From Pseudogracilibacillus sp. (GTDB taxonomy: Bacteria; Bacillota; Bacilli; Bacillales; Amphibacillaceae): a stretch of DNA of 32,478 nt. Under the pieces are notes generated by a model. It made no database searches, was not told where the DNA came from, and was given only the letters and a program-made list of their open reading frames with translations. A program made the translations under genes and the position numbers. The stretch lies in assembly GCA_026169505.1 (NCBI GenBank), contig JAPFCO010000210.1:1-32478 (forward strand), in the 5' to 3' direction. Of the stretch, positions 11,682 to 20,580 are shown in pieces (position 1 is the first letter of the stretch; every line of letters starts with the position of its first letter).

Positions 11682-12179
11682 ATGAAAATGAAAGTATTTT
11701 GGAATACATGTATCCAAAGTCTAAAATTACCAAAACGAGAAGCTGTTTTTGCTTTAAATCGAATTGGTATGGATATCGTTGTTATTTATATGTTTTTATT
11801 ATTAGCAATTGCTTCTATACCAGGCTTAGTAGAACAAATATTGTCAAATAGCAATAATGCTGATTCACAATTACATACATTCTTTTTGCTTATTTTCTTT
11901 TTTATTTTTTACTATTTAATTATCGTCGTCATTGTCTTTGGCCTATTATCCATCATTGCATATATGGGTACATTAATTGCGAAAGGTATCGGAAGAAAGT
12001 TACAATTTGGTTTGATGTGGAAAATGACTGCTTTTGCTACAACTATTCCACTCTTAGCTTTCACCATCCTATCTTTCTTCATCCCGCTAACTACACTTTT
12101 TATATTAATTTCTAGTGGGTTCATACTGTACCTTTTAATTAGGATTATACTAATCTATCCTAAACGAAAACAACGTTAA
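11682..12179 (+). CDS. Small multi-pass membrane protein, DUF1189-like
   Basis: 165-aa ORF, RBS aaaggga upstream, about four predicted TM segments, N-terminus FWNTCIQSLKLPKREAVFALNRIG; convergent terminator follows. Confidence 0.65.
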   Translation: MKMKVFWNTCIQSLKLPKREAVFALNRIGMDIVVIYMFLLLAIASIPGLVEQILSNSNNADSQLHTFFLLIFFFIFYYLIIVVIVFGLLSIIAYMGTLIAKGIGRKLQFGLMWKMTAFATTIPLLAFTILSFFIPLTTLFILISSGFILYLLIRIILIYPKRKQR

Positions 12180-12184
12180 AATGT

Positions 12185-12216
12185 AAAAATCCTTTTCAAG
12201 AATGAAAAGGATTTTT
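12185..12216. terminator. Bidirectional rho-independent terminator between DUF1189-like gene and rpsR
   Basis: aaaaatccttttc (12185-12197) / gaaaaggattttt (12204-12216), A-tract and T-tract on the two sides. Confidence 0.88.
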
Positions 12217-12219
12217 TTA

Positions 12220-12456
12220 TTATGCTTCTGTTACAAATGGTAGTAATGCCATTGCACGAGCACGCTTAATTGCAATTGTTAATTTTCTTTGATACTTTGC
12301 AGATGTTCCAGTTACACGGCGAGGTAAAATCTTACCACGCTCAGAAATAAATCTTCTTAGTAAGTCAACATCTTTATAGTCGATATGTGTAATTCCGTTC
12401 GCTGTAAAATAACACACTTTACGACGTCTTGGACGACCACGTCTCATTTCAATCAC
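12220..12456 (-). CDS. rpsR: 30S ribosomal protein S18
   Basis: [64 protein letters not shown]. Confidence 0.97.
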   Translation of the reverse strand: MIEMRRGRPRRRKVCYFTANGITHIDYKDVDLLRRFISERGKILPRRVTGTSAKYQRKLTIAIKRARAMALLPFVTEA

Positions 12457-12552
12457 TCCAATTCCTTTAAGACTTGTTTATTCAATCTTTTTATAAAGTT
12501 ACAATTTAAAGTTCATTATTTACTTTACCATTAACATATCTTATTTCAGTCT

Positions 12553-13059
12553 CTAAAAAGGTAAATCATCATCCGAAATATCGATTTGTTCGCCATCATT
12601 TTGAAATGGATTTCTCGATTGTTGAGATTGATCCACCGGTTGTGATGGTCGTTGCTGGGTTTGTGGTTGCTGTGGTTGCTGAAATTGCTCATTCTGATTA
12701 TAACCAGAATAGCCTCCTTGCTGTTGTTGTTGGGAAGCTCCTTTTGGTTCTAAGAACTGAACACTCTCTGCCATCACTTCTGTTACATACACCATTTTCC
12801 CATCTTGTCCTTCATATGAACGGGTCTGAACTCTTCCATCGACACCAATCATACTACCCTTCTTCATAAAGTTCGCAAGGCTTTCCGCAGCTTTACGCCA
12901 AACGACGCAATTAATAAAGTCTGCTTCCTGTTCTCCTTGTTGATTTCTAAAAGGTCGGTTACAAGCAATGTTAAAATTAGCAACCGCTACTCCATTCGGC
13001 GTATAACGTAAATCGGGATCTCTTGTTAGTCTTCCAACTAAAACGACTCTATTCATCAT
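12553..13059 (-). CDS. ssb: Single-stranded DNA-binding protein
   Basis: [34 protein letters not shown]-fold, Gln-rich linker, C-terminal DDDLPF tip. Confidence 0.97.
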   Translation of the reverse strand: MMNRVVLVGRLTRDPDLRYTPNGVAVANFNIACNRPFRNQQGEQEADFINCVVWRKAAESLANFMKKGSMIGVDGRVQTRSYEGQDGKMVYVTEVMAESVQFLEPKGASQQQQQGGYSGYNQNEQFQQPQQPQTQQRPSQPVDQSQQSRNPFQNDGEQIDISDDDLPF

Positions 13060-13074
13060 TAGAATCCCTCCCTA

Positions 13075-13365
13075 TTATTGTTCGTCTAAACGAATCACTG
13101 TGTGACGAATAATATCTTCAGAAAACTTCGCCTGACGATCGAATTCGTTTACTGCATCTTCACCGCCATTAAAAGTTACTACAACATAGTATCCATCACG
13201 ATAATCATTTATTTCATAAGCAAGACGGCGTGAACCCATCTCGTTTACTTTATCAATCGTTGCCCCGTTATCAGTCAGAATAGTACTGAAGCGCTCAATA
13301 ATCGCCTTCTGTGCTTCTTCTTCAATGTTTGGGCGGATGATATACATAATCTCATAATTAGTCAT
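13075..13365 (-). CDS. rpsF: 30S ribosomal protein S6
   Basis: [23 protein letters not shown]. Confidence 0.96.
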   Translation of the reverse strand: MTNYEIMYIIRPNIEEEAQKAIIERFSTILTDNGATIDKVNEMGSRRLAYEINDYRDGYYVVVTFNGGEDAVNEFDRQAKFSEDIIRHTVIRLDEQ

Positions 13366-13373
13366 CCACTACA

Positions 13374-13440
13374 CCTCCTTTTGGTCTATACGGCTCCATC
13401 TCACGGACAGAGCAAGGAGTAATTAATTTAATTACCCACA
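13374..13440 (-). ncRNA. Candidate S6:S18 autoregulatory mRNA leader of rpsF-ssb-rpsR
   Basis: Minus strand GGGTAATTAAATTAATTACTCCTTGCTCTGTCCGTGAGATGGAGCCGTATAGACC: AT-rich stem followed by GCTC..GAGC stem with a CCG-containing loop, between promoter and rpsF RBS. Confidence 0.5.
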
Positions 13441-13447
13441 GACAAAG

Positions 13448-13476
13448 ATTATATCAAAATTTCTAACAAATAACAA
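13448..13476 (-). promoter_or_regulatory. Sigma-A promoter of rpsF operon
   Basis: TTGTTA (13471-13476) - 17 nt - TGA-TATAAT (13448-13453), extended -10. Confidence 0.75.
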
Positions 13477-13497
13477 CTTTCTTTACACCGTTCTACG

Positions 13498-14598
13498 TTA
13501 AACGTTAAAGCGGAAATGAATAACATCCCCATCTTTCACGATATATTCCTTTCCTTCCAAACGAACCTTACCATTATCCCGCGCTTGTGACATAGATCCA
13601 CCATCCATTAAATCGTCATAAGACACCGTTTCTGCACGAATGAAACCACGCTCAAAATCTGTATGAATAATGCCAGCTGCTTGTGGTGCTTTCATACCTT
13701 TCTTGAAGGTCCAAGCACGTACTTCTTGTTCTCCTGCTGTAAAATACGTAGCAAAACCTAATAAGTTATATGATGCTCTAATTAGTAAATCCAAACCAGA
13801 ATCAGCAATGCCTAACTCTTCAAGGAACATTTCCTTTTCTTCTTGGTCTAGTTCTGCGATTTCCTCTTCAATTTTGGCACTAACAACAATAACCTCTGCT
13901 CCTTCTTTTGCCGCAAACTTCTGTACTACTTGTACATATTCATTGTTATTTGCATCAGCAATTTCATCTTCACTCACATTTGCAACATATAAAATTGGTT
14001 TCGCTGTTAATAAGTGAAGCTGATTTGCGATTCCTTGTTCATCTTCTGATAATTCTATCGAACGAGCTGGGACTTCTGCTTCAAGCCCTTCTTTTAACTT
14101 TTTCATGACATTAAATTCTTGTACAGCTTCTTTATCTTTTTGCCTAGCTAACTTTTCTGCCCGTTCATACCGACGATTGACTGTCTCTAAGTCAGCTAAA
14201 ATTAATTCTAAATTAATTATTTCAATATCATCAATTGGATCAATCTTCCCTGATACATGAGTAACATTCTCATCATCAAAACAACGTACAACTTGGCAAA
14301 TCGCATCTACTTGTCTAATATGGGATAAAAATTGGTTACCTAAACCTTCCCCTTCATTTGCACCTTTGACAATACCTGCGATATCCGTAAATTCGAATGC
14401 TGTTGGAATTGTTTTCTTAGGCTTAACAACTTCTGTTAACTTAGTTAAACGCTCATCTGGAACCTCAACAATTCCAACGTTCGGATCGATTGTACAAAAT
14501 GGATAGTTTGCCGCCTCCGCACCTGCTCTTGTAATTGCATTAAATAATGTTGATTTTCCTACGTTAGGAAGCCCAACGATACCTGCTGTTAATGACAT
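13498..14598 (-). CDS. ychF: Ribosome-associated OBG-family ATPase YchF
   Basis: MSLTAGIVGLPNVGKSTLFNAITRAGAEAANYPFCTIDPNVGIV; C-terminal TGS domain. Confidence 0.97.
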   Translation of the reverse strand: MSLTAGIVGLPNVGKSTLFNAITRAGAEAANYPFCTIDPNVGIVEVPDERLTKLTEVVKPKKTIPTAFEFTDIAGIVKGANEGEGLGNQFLSHIRQVDAICQVVRCFDDENVTHVSGKIDPIDDIEIINLELILADLETVNRRYERAEKLARQKDKEAVQEFNVMKKLKEGLEAEVPARSIELSEDEQGIANQLHLLTAKPILYVANVSEDEIADANNNEYVQVVQKFAAKEGAEVIVVSAKIEEEIAELDQEEKEMFLEELGIADSGLDLLIRASYNLLGFATYFTAGEQEVRAWTFKKGMKAPQAAGIIHTDFERGFIRAETVSYDDLMDGGSMSQARDNGKVRLEGKEYIVKDGDVIHFRFNV

Positions 14599-14646
14599 GT
14601 AATTGCTCCACTCCTTGGATTATAAACGTTCATGTGAACTTCTCCT

Positions 14647-14675
14647 ATTATAGTCTGTTTGCTTATAACTAACAA
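14647..14675 (-). promoter_or_regulatory. Sigma-A promoter of ychF
   Basis: TTGTTA (14670-14675) - 17 nt - TATAAT (14647-14652). Confidence 0.7.
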
Positions 14676-14769
14676 CTTATCAAATCTTCTTTTCTATATC
14701 CTTATCCCCATATAAAATAGCTTTTTTGTCTATACAAAACTTTCGTTTGGAAGGCTGATACATACTGAT

Positions 14770-14970
14770 TTATGCTTTTTCACCCTTTTCCAAGATTTTC
14801 TTTAGTTTTTTTGTAAATTCCCTTCTCGGTATTAACACACTGCGTTCACATGCAAGACACTTGATGCGAACATCCATTCCCATGCGGATGATTTTCCATC
14901 TATTTGCACCACATGGATGTTGCTTTTTCATTTCAACAATATCATTCATTGCAAACTCTTTATCTGCCAT
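14770..14970 (-). CDS. DUF951 small basic protein
   Basis: FAMNDIVEMKKQHPCGANRWKIIRMGMDVRIKCLACERSVLIPRREFTKKLKKIL. Confidence 0.88.
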   Translation of the reverse strand: MADKEFAMNDIVEMKKQHPCGANRWKIIRMGMDVRIKCLACERSVLIPRREFTKKLKKILEKGEKA

Positions 14971-15857
14971 TAGTAGTTAGCCCCTTTTCTAACTTGATTA
15001 TCATCTTCTTGACTATCACGTGAATAAACAACAATGCGCGGAGAAGGTATTTCAATCCCTTCTTGAAACAGTTGATCCTTCACTTCTTTACGAATGATTC
15101 GTTCCCCTGCCCATTGACTTCCTGGCAACGTTTCAGCAATGACACGAATGACAAAGTTTGATAACTCTAAATTCGTTACACCATTTATTTCAGGAATACC
15201 AACAAACTCTTCATATTTATTTGGTAATCCAGTAATAATCCCATCTAATAAAACCTCTACTTGTTTAATATCATTTTCATATGGGATATTTATTTCAACA
15301 ACAGATATTCCATTATGGATGGAATAATTTGTGACCATCGAAATATCACCATTTGGAATAACATGTTGCTCCCCTGTCCAACTTTGGATTTTTGTCGTTC
15401 TTAGCCCGATTTCCTCTACGGTTCCTTCTAAATTATTAATCGAAATATAATCCCCAACAGAAAATTGGTCTTCAAAGATAATAAAGAAACCAGATATAAC
15501 GTCTTTTACCAAACTTTGAGCACCAAAACCAATTGCTAATCCAGCAACTCCAGCCCCTGCCAGTAAGGTCGACACTGGTACACCAAATGTATCTAATAGC
15601 ATCACAATAACGATAAAACTAATTAGATACATTAAGACGCTTTTCAATAGTTTACTTAATGTTTGTTCTCTTCTATTTGATAATTGAATTGGCGAATGCC
15701 GTCTTTCTTGAAAAGTTCGTTCGATAATTCCTTTTCCAATCTTATTAATAATTACTGCCATAAATATAATGATAAGTAATCTTAATACTGTTTTCCCTAA
15801 TGATATCCATGTTTCAGGTCCGCTTATAGATTGCCATAACTCTGTAAATGAATCCAA
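14970..15857 (-). CDS. Small-conductance mechanosensitive channel, MscS family
   Basis: TM helices then LLAGAGVAGLAIGFGAQSLVKDVISGFFIIFEDQFSVGDYI pore/beta domain signature. Confidence 0.92.
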   Translation of the reverse strand: MDSFTELWQSISGPETWISLGKTVLRLLIIIFMAVIINKIGKGIIERTFQERRHSPIQLSNRREQTLSKLLKSVLMYLISFIVIVMLLDTFGVPVSTLLAGAGVAGLAIGFGAQSLVKDVISGFFIIFEDQFSVGDYISINNLEGTVEEIGLRTTKIQSWTGEQHVIPNGDISMVTNYSIHNGISVVEINIPYENDIKQVEVLLDGIITGLPNKYEEFVGIPEINGVTNLELSNFVIRVIAETLPGSQWAGERIIRKEVKDQLFQEGIEIPSPRIVVYSRDSQEDDNQVRKGANY

Positions 15858-16016
15858 AAGACCTACCTCCTTACAAACTACTTAAAATTTCCTTTAATTA
15901 AATCCTTTTCGTACCTATTATTACCATTTCCTCATTAATAATGAAATAAACACCATTTAAAAGAGCCTTCATTCATAATACTAAATTAAGAAAATGATGT
16001 TGTAAAATGTTTTACA

Positions 16017-16047
16017 TGTATATTATCGACGATTCCTACGTATACTA
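16017..16047 (+). promoter_or_regulatory. Candidate forespore (sigma-G/F-type) promoter of yyaC
   Basis: TGTATA (16017-16022) - 18 nt - TATACTA (16041-16047), close to sigma-G-like TGAATA/CATACTA. Confidence 0.35.
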
Positions 16048-16075
16048 GCTTAAAATATGTTGGAGGAAACTAATA

Positions 16076-16678
16076 ATGAATGAATCAAAATATCATAGCA
16101 AAGAAATTGATATACACTATACGAATGTTCGGGCTAGTAAAACAATAAGTGATAAGCTTATTACATACCTTCCCGCCTATTTCTCACCAATTATTGTATT
16201 ATGCATTGGAACAGACCGTTCTACTGGTGATAGTCTCGGCCCTTTAACAGGCACCTTCTTTTCCAAAATGAAGCCGCGACAGTTAATCGTTTATGGTACA
16301 TTACATGAACCAGTCCATGCTATTAACTTGGACGACTGCCTAAAACATATCTATCATACATATAGACAGCCCTTTATTATCGCAATTGATGCCTCTTTAG
16401 GCAAAAGCAGCTCCGTAGGTCATTTATTTATGAATAGCGGTTCTATTCAGCCTGGATCCGCTTTAAAAAAGACCTTGGCCCCTGTTGGTGATGCCTACCT
16501 TACTGGAGTAGTCAATGTTGGTGGATTAATGGATTATGCTGTTTTACAAAGCACTAGATTATCTATGGTTCATGATATGGCTGCTCAATTAGCAACTATC
16601 CTATTTAAAACAGATCGCTGGTTACATTATTATCATGAAAACAGAAAGCTTTCATATAAAAGATTGAATATACAATAG
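16076..16678 (+). CDS. yyaC: Spore protease YyaC (DUF1256)
   Basis: IIVLCIGTDRSTGDSLGPLTGTFF...VYGTLHEPVHAINL; RBS ggagga; position next to parAB as in Bacillus. Confidence 0.9.
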   Translation: MNESKYHSKEIDIHYTNVRASKTISDKLITYLPAYFSPIIVLCIGTDRSTGDSLGPLTGTFFSKMKPRQLIVYGTLHEPVHAINLDDCLKHIYHTYRQPFIIAIDASLGKSSSVGHLFMNSGSIQPGSALKKTLAPVGDAYLTGVVNVGGLMDYAVLQSTRLSMVHDMAAQLATILFKTDRWLHYYHENRKLSYKRLNIQ

Positions 16679-17356
16679 AATACCTACTACTAATAAGGAA
16701 GGTAAAAGATTTGTTACTCTAATATTCGTTACTTTTAACAAATTAAAACCAATTGCAAGAATTAATAACCCACCTACTGCTGTCATTTCAACTAACAAAG
16801 CGTCAAATATTGCTTCTGGTATCACTTTTTCTATTTTACTTGCTAGTAATGCAATGGAACCTTGATAGATTGCCAACGGGATGATCGATAAAATTACGCC
16901 AAACCCTAAAGTAGCTGATAGTACAAATGAAGCGAAACCATCTAAAATAGACTTTGTATATAATATTTCATGATCCCCTCTTAACCCACTATCTAATGCA
17001 CCAAGGATTGCCATTGCTCCTACAATAAACAGTAAGGAAGCTGTCACAAATGCTTGTGCGATGTTAACATCACTGCTTTGATTTGCAAATTTACTCTCTA
17101 TCCAGTAACCGAATGAGTTCAATAATTGTTCCAGGCGTAATAACTCTCCCAAAATTGCGCCGAATAACATACTCAATAAGACAATAATTATTGAGTTAGT
17201 TTCAAATGTCATCTGCAACCCCATTAAGATAACTGTTAGCGAAATGCCCTGCATAATTGTTTCTTTATATTTCTCCGGTATTCTCGTTAAGAAAAGTCCA
17301 ACTACGCTTCCTATTATGATGCTAATAACATTAACGATTGTCCCTAGTAATATCAT
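16652..17356 (-). CDS. DUF554 family membrane protein
   Basis: MILLGTIVNVISIIIGSVVGLFLTRIPEKYKETIMQGISLTVILMGLQM. Confidence 0.88.
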   Translation of the reverse strand: MILLGTIVNVISIIIGSVVGLFLTRIPEKYKETIMQGISLTVILMGLQMTFETNSIIIVLLSMLFGAILGELLRLEQLLNSFGYWIESKFANQSSDVNIAQAFVTASLLFIVGAMAILGALDSGLRGDHEILYTKSILDGFASFVLSATLGFGVILSIIPLAIYQGSIALLASKIEKVIPEAIFDALLVEMTAVGGLLILAIGFNLLKVTNIRVTNLLPSLLVVGILLYIQSFI

Positions 17357-17428
17357 GTTGCTATCCTCGCATTCCGTCTTAAATTGCTTACTTTACAGTC
17401 ACAACACCCTTTACTTAAGGGCTTTAAG

Positions 17429-17454
17429 GTAAATGTTCCACGTGGAACATTTAC
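17429..17454. promoter_or_regulatory. parS: parS centromere site (ParB/Spo0J binding)
   Basis: gtaaaTGTTCCACGTGGAACAtttac: parS core 17434-17449 within a 26-bp perfect palindrome. Confidence 0.92.
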
Positions 17455-17495
17455 TTCAATATGATAAAATCATTCGAATAGCTTTATTTCTCAAG

Positions 17496-17531
17496 TAAAA
17501 AGACTGACTACTATATTAGCTTTGTCAGTCT
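17496..17531 (-). terminator. Rho-independent terminator downstream of parB
   Basis: agactgac (17501-17508) / gtcagtct (17524-17531), minus strand followed by TTTTTAC. Confidence 0.7.
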
Positions 17532-17541
17532 AGTGATTTTT

Positions 17542-18378
17542 CTAGTTTTCTAGCAATTCAATGAAACGTTCTAATTCATCATTTGAATGAAAGTCAATTT
17601 CAATTTTACCTTTATGTTTGTTTTTTTGTATTTGAACATTCGTGCCAAGAATATTACGTAATTTATCCTCTGTTTCAGTAATAAATACATCTTTTGGTTC
17701 TTTGTTTTGTTTCTTTTTTGGTTTTTTTGTGTTTAATTCAGAGATAATCTTCTCAACTTGGCGTACATTTAGACTGTTTTTACGTATCTTATCGATTAGC
17801 GGCTTTAATTGCGAGTCGTCTTTCAATCCTAATAAAGCTCTGCCATGCCCCATCGATAATTCCCCATTACTAATGAAGACAATGACATCTTCTGGCAAAC
17901 TCAATAATCGCATCGTATTAGCAATATGTGAACGACTTTTACCTAGCTTATTAGAAAGCTCTTCTTGGGTTAAACCTAATTCATCGATTAAATTCCTATA
18001 TGCTAATGCTTCTTCTATTACAGTCAAATCTTCACGTTGTAAATTCTCAAGTAAAGCAACTTCCATCATTTCTTTATCATTAAAATCTTTAACAAGAGCC
18101 GGAACTGCAGCTAAACCAGCCTCTTTAGCAGCCCTAAAGCGCCTTTCCCCAGCGACAATTTCATATCCCTTAATGCTGCGTCGGACAATTAATGGTTGAA
18201 TAATACCATATTCTAGAATGGATACTTTCAATTCTTCAATAGCGTCCGCATCGAATGTTTTTCTCGGTTGATAAGGGTTTGTACGACATTCTTTAATTGA
18301 AATCTGCTCTACAGCTTGTTCACTTGCATCCATTTCATTAATTAAAGCATTTAATCCTTTACCTAACCGTTTCGCCAA
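17542..18378 (-). CDS. parB: Chromosome-partitioning protein ParB/Spo0J
   Basis: MAKRLGKGLNALI...NPYQPRKTFD..GYEIVAGERRFRAAKEAGL ParB/Srx motif and HTH. Confidence 0.96.
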   Translation of the reverse strand: MAKRLGKGLNALINEMDASEQAVEQISIKECRTNPYQPRKTFDADAIEELKVSILEYGIIQPLIVRRSIKGYEIVAGERRFRAAKEAGLAAVPALVKDFNDKEMMEVALLENLQREDLTVIEEALAYRNLIDELGLTQEELSNKLGKSRSHIANTMRLLSLPEDVIVFISNGELSMGHGRALLGLKDDSQLKPLIDKIRKNSLNVRQVEKIISELNTKKPKKKQNKEPKDVFITETEDKLRNILGTNVQIQKNKHKGKIEIDFHSNDELERFIELLEN

Positions 18379-19132
18379 CTTCCATCACTTCCTTTGCTAA
18401 CTCAAGATATACTTCTGCGCCTCTTGATTTTGGATCATATATTGTTATTGGCATACCGTGACTTGGTGCTTCACCAAGACGAACGTTTCTTGGAATAATT
18501 GATTTATATACTTTATCTTGAAAATACTTTTTCACTTCTTCGATTACTTGCAATCCTAAGTTAGTACGAGCATCTAACATTGTTAATAGTACGCCTTCGA
18601 TCATAAGCTGCTTATTCAAATGTTTCTGTACTAGTCTTATCGTATTCAAGAGTTGACTAAGCCCTTCTAGCGCATAATATTCACATTGTACCGGAATTAA
18701 CACACTATCGGAAGCTGTTAATGCATTAATTGTAAGCAATCCTAATGATGGTGGACAATCGATTAATACATAATCGTAATCATCTCTTATATCACTTATA
18801 GCTTTCTTTATTTTAACTTCACGTGACATTGTTGGTACTAATTCGATCTCAGCCCCTGCAAGTTGGATAGTAGCAGGTATAATCCATAAGTTATCTACTA
18901 CTGTTGGAACACATACATCTACTGCTTCTGCATCTTCTATAAGCACATTATAGATACACTCGTCGAGATCCCCTTTATTTACACCAACCCCACTCGTTGC
19001 ATTTCCTTGAGGATCTATATCTACCAATAATACTTTATTACCTAAAGACGCTAAACTTGCTCCCAAGTTCACTGTTGATGTCGTTTTTCCGACACCACCT
19101 TTTTGATTTGTAATAGCTATTACTTTACCCAT
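18359..19132 (-). CDS. parA: Chromosome-partitioning ATPase ParA/Soj
   Basis: MGKVIAITNQKGGVGKTTSTVNLGASLA deviant Walker A; 20-bp overlap with parB. Confidence 0.97.
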   Translation of the reverse strand: MGKVIAITNQKGGVGKTTSTVNLGASLASLGNKVLLVDIDPQGNATSGVGVNKGDLDECIYNVLIEDAEAVDVCVPTVVDNLWIIPATIQLAGAEIELVPTMSREVKIKKAISDIRDDYDYVLIDCPPSLGLLTINALTASDSVLIPVQCEYYALEGLSQLLNTIRLVQKHLNKQLMIEGVLLTMLDARTNLGLQVIEEVKKYFQDKVYKSIIPRNVRLGEAPSHGMPITIYDPKSRGAEVYLELAKEVMEVGETVR

Positions 19133-19288
19133 TATTGCACCTACCTATAATCATACATATATTTCTCTTCATTTAATTCAATTTCATCATTGCCTAAACC
19201 AGCTACGTGTCACATGCTACAATTGAGAACGATTCAACTCAACTACAGGATATAATAGTGTTGCAATTAAACTGTCCGAGACAGTTGA

Positions 19289-20143
19289 CTAATTTTCTTT
19301 CTTTTTCTTTACACGAATCGTAATTTGATAGTAATCGTCAAGTTCTTCTTCTTCTGACTCCACATTAATTCCTGTGTCTGATATCATTTTGAGCGACCTT
19401 TTTATCGTATTCGTCGCAATTCGAATATCTTTACTAATAAACTTCGGCTTATTTCTCTTTTTCTTCACTTTTGGATTGCCATCAAGCAATTCTTTAATTT
19501 GAAGTTCAATTTCCCTTACAGTCAACTGTTTTTCAATAATCAGATGATAATACTTGATTTGAGATTCTACATCTTTTATCTTCATTAATGCTCTGGCATG
19601 TCGCTCTGTTATCTTCTTATTCATTAAGCCTTCTTGAATCTCATCTGGTAATGTTAATAATCGAATCCGGTTTGCGACTGTGGATTGGCTTTTTCCTAAT
19701 CTCTGTGCAAGTGCTTCTTGCGTTAATTCATGCATCGACAACAATTGTTCATATGCATTTGCCTCTTCAATTACAGATAACTCTTCTCGCTGTATATTTT
19801 CAATTAGAGCAATTGAGGCTGTTTCCGTATCATTTAAATCTCGAATAATAGCTGAAATTGTTTCCCATTCTAAAAACTTTGCAGCTCTTAATCTTCTTTC
19901 ACCAGCAATAACTTCATATAATTCCTCTTCTTTTTGGCGTACAATAATCGGTTGAATGATTCCATGAGTCTGAAGGGTCTGAGCCAATTCTTTAATTTTT
20001 TCATCATCAAATTGAGTTCGCGGTTGATACTCATTCGGAACTATTTGTTCAACTTTAAGAGAAATAATATCATCTTGATTTTTATTAGACATCTCACCAT
20101 CTTTATTTCCACTAGTAAATAAACGATTAAAAGACTGCAACAT
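19289..20143 (-). CDS. noc: Nucleoid occlusion protein Noc
   Basis: Second ParB-family protein with N-terminal MLQSFNRLF (amphipathic membrane-targeting-type start) and NEYQPRTQFDDEKIKELAQTL; position between parA and rsmG. Confidence 0.93.
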   Translation of the reverse strand: MLQSFNRLFTSGNKDGEMSNKNQDDIISLKVEQIVPNEYQPRTQFDDEKIKELAQTLQTHGIIQPIIVRQKEEELYEVIAGERRLRAAKFLEWETISAIIRDLNDTETASIALIENIQREELSVIEEANAYEQLLSMHELTQEALAQRLGKSQSTVANRIRLLTLPDEIQEGLMNKKITERHARALMKIKDVESQIKYYHLIIEKQLTVREIELQIKELLDGNPKVKKKRNKPKFISKDIRIATNTIKRSLKMISDTGINVESEEEELDDYYQITIRVKKKKEN

Positions 20144-20177
20144 ATTTTCACATCACCTTTTTAATAAATATTATAAA

Positions 20178-20199
20178 AATTGTTCCACGTGAAACAATT
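20178..20199. promoter_or_regulatory. parS: parS centromere site
   Basis: aatTGTTCCACGTGAAACAatt; exact core TGTTCCACGTGAAACA at 20181-20196. Confidence 0.95.
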
Positions 20200-20503
20200 C
20201 AAACTATCCATAAAAGAAGGGTTGAAAGGAGGCTCTATTACACGATTCTGATCATATATACATAAATTATGATATTGGAGATGAAATCTAATAACCTATT
20301 GATCTTTTATTGACAGAATAAGAAAGTATAAACTTTCCTTACTGCATAAGTGCAACTAAGGCTTGCACTTTATAAAAGAAGGGTTTCTTAAAACAGAAAA
20401 TAAATGTTCCAGAATCCTCTTAACGCAAGCCTGTTTTTCTAATTTCACTTTGATAGTTTTTGAATATAAAACGATAGTTTGTAAGTTTCCCAAGAATAAA
20501 AGA

Positions 20504-20528
20504 AAACTTAACCCATATTGTTAAGTTT
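20504..20528 (-). terminator. Probable terminator downstream of rsmG
   Basis: aaacttaac / gttaagttt 9-bp stem, 7-nt loop; minus strand continues TTTCTTTTATTC; AT-rich. Confidence 0.5.
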
Positions 20529-20580
20529 ATCATAAATACCGTGTAAAAAGTATTGATTCTTACTATAATACTCAATCGAT

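Noticed and set aside
12606-12869. 87-aa plus-strand ORF antisense to ssb
   Set aside because: Complement of the Gln-rich linker; low complexity
16001-16016. TnrA or GlnR site upstream of yyaC
   Set aside because: Palindrome has the wrong half-site spacing by one base relative to the TGTNAN7TNACA consensus
17642-18199. 185-aa plus-strand ORF antisense to parB
   Set aside because: Long but fully contained in a well-conserved gene; low-complexity composition, typical shadow ORF
19270-19286. aactgtc-cga-gacagtt hairpin downstream of noc as terminator
   Set aside because: Stem is perfect but loop is only 3 nt and the following T-run is weak; left unannotated
19588-19955. Plus-strand ORFs antisense to noc
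   Set aside because: Shadow ORFs without RBS or recognisable domain
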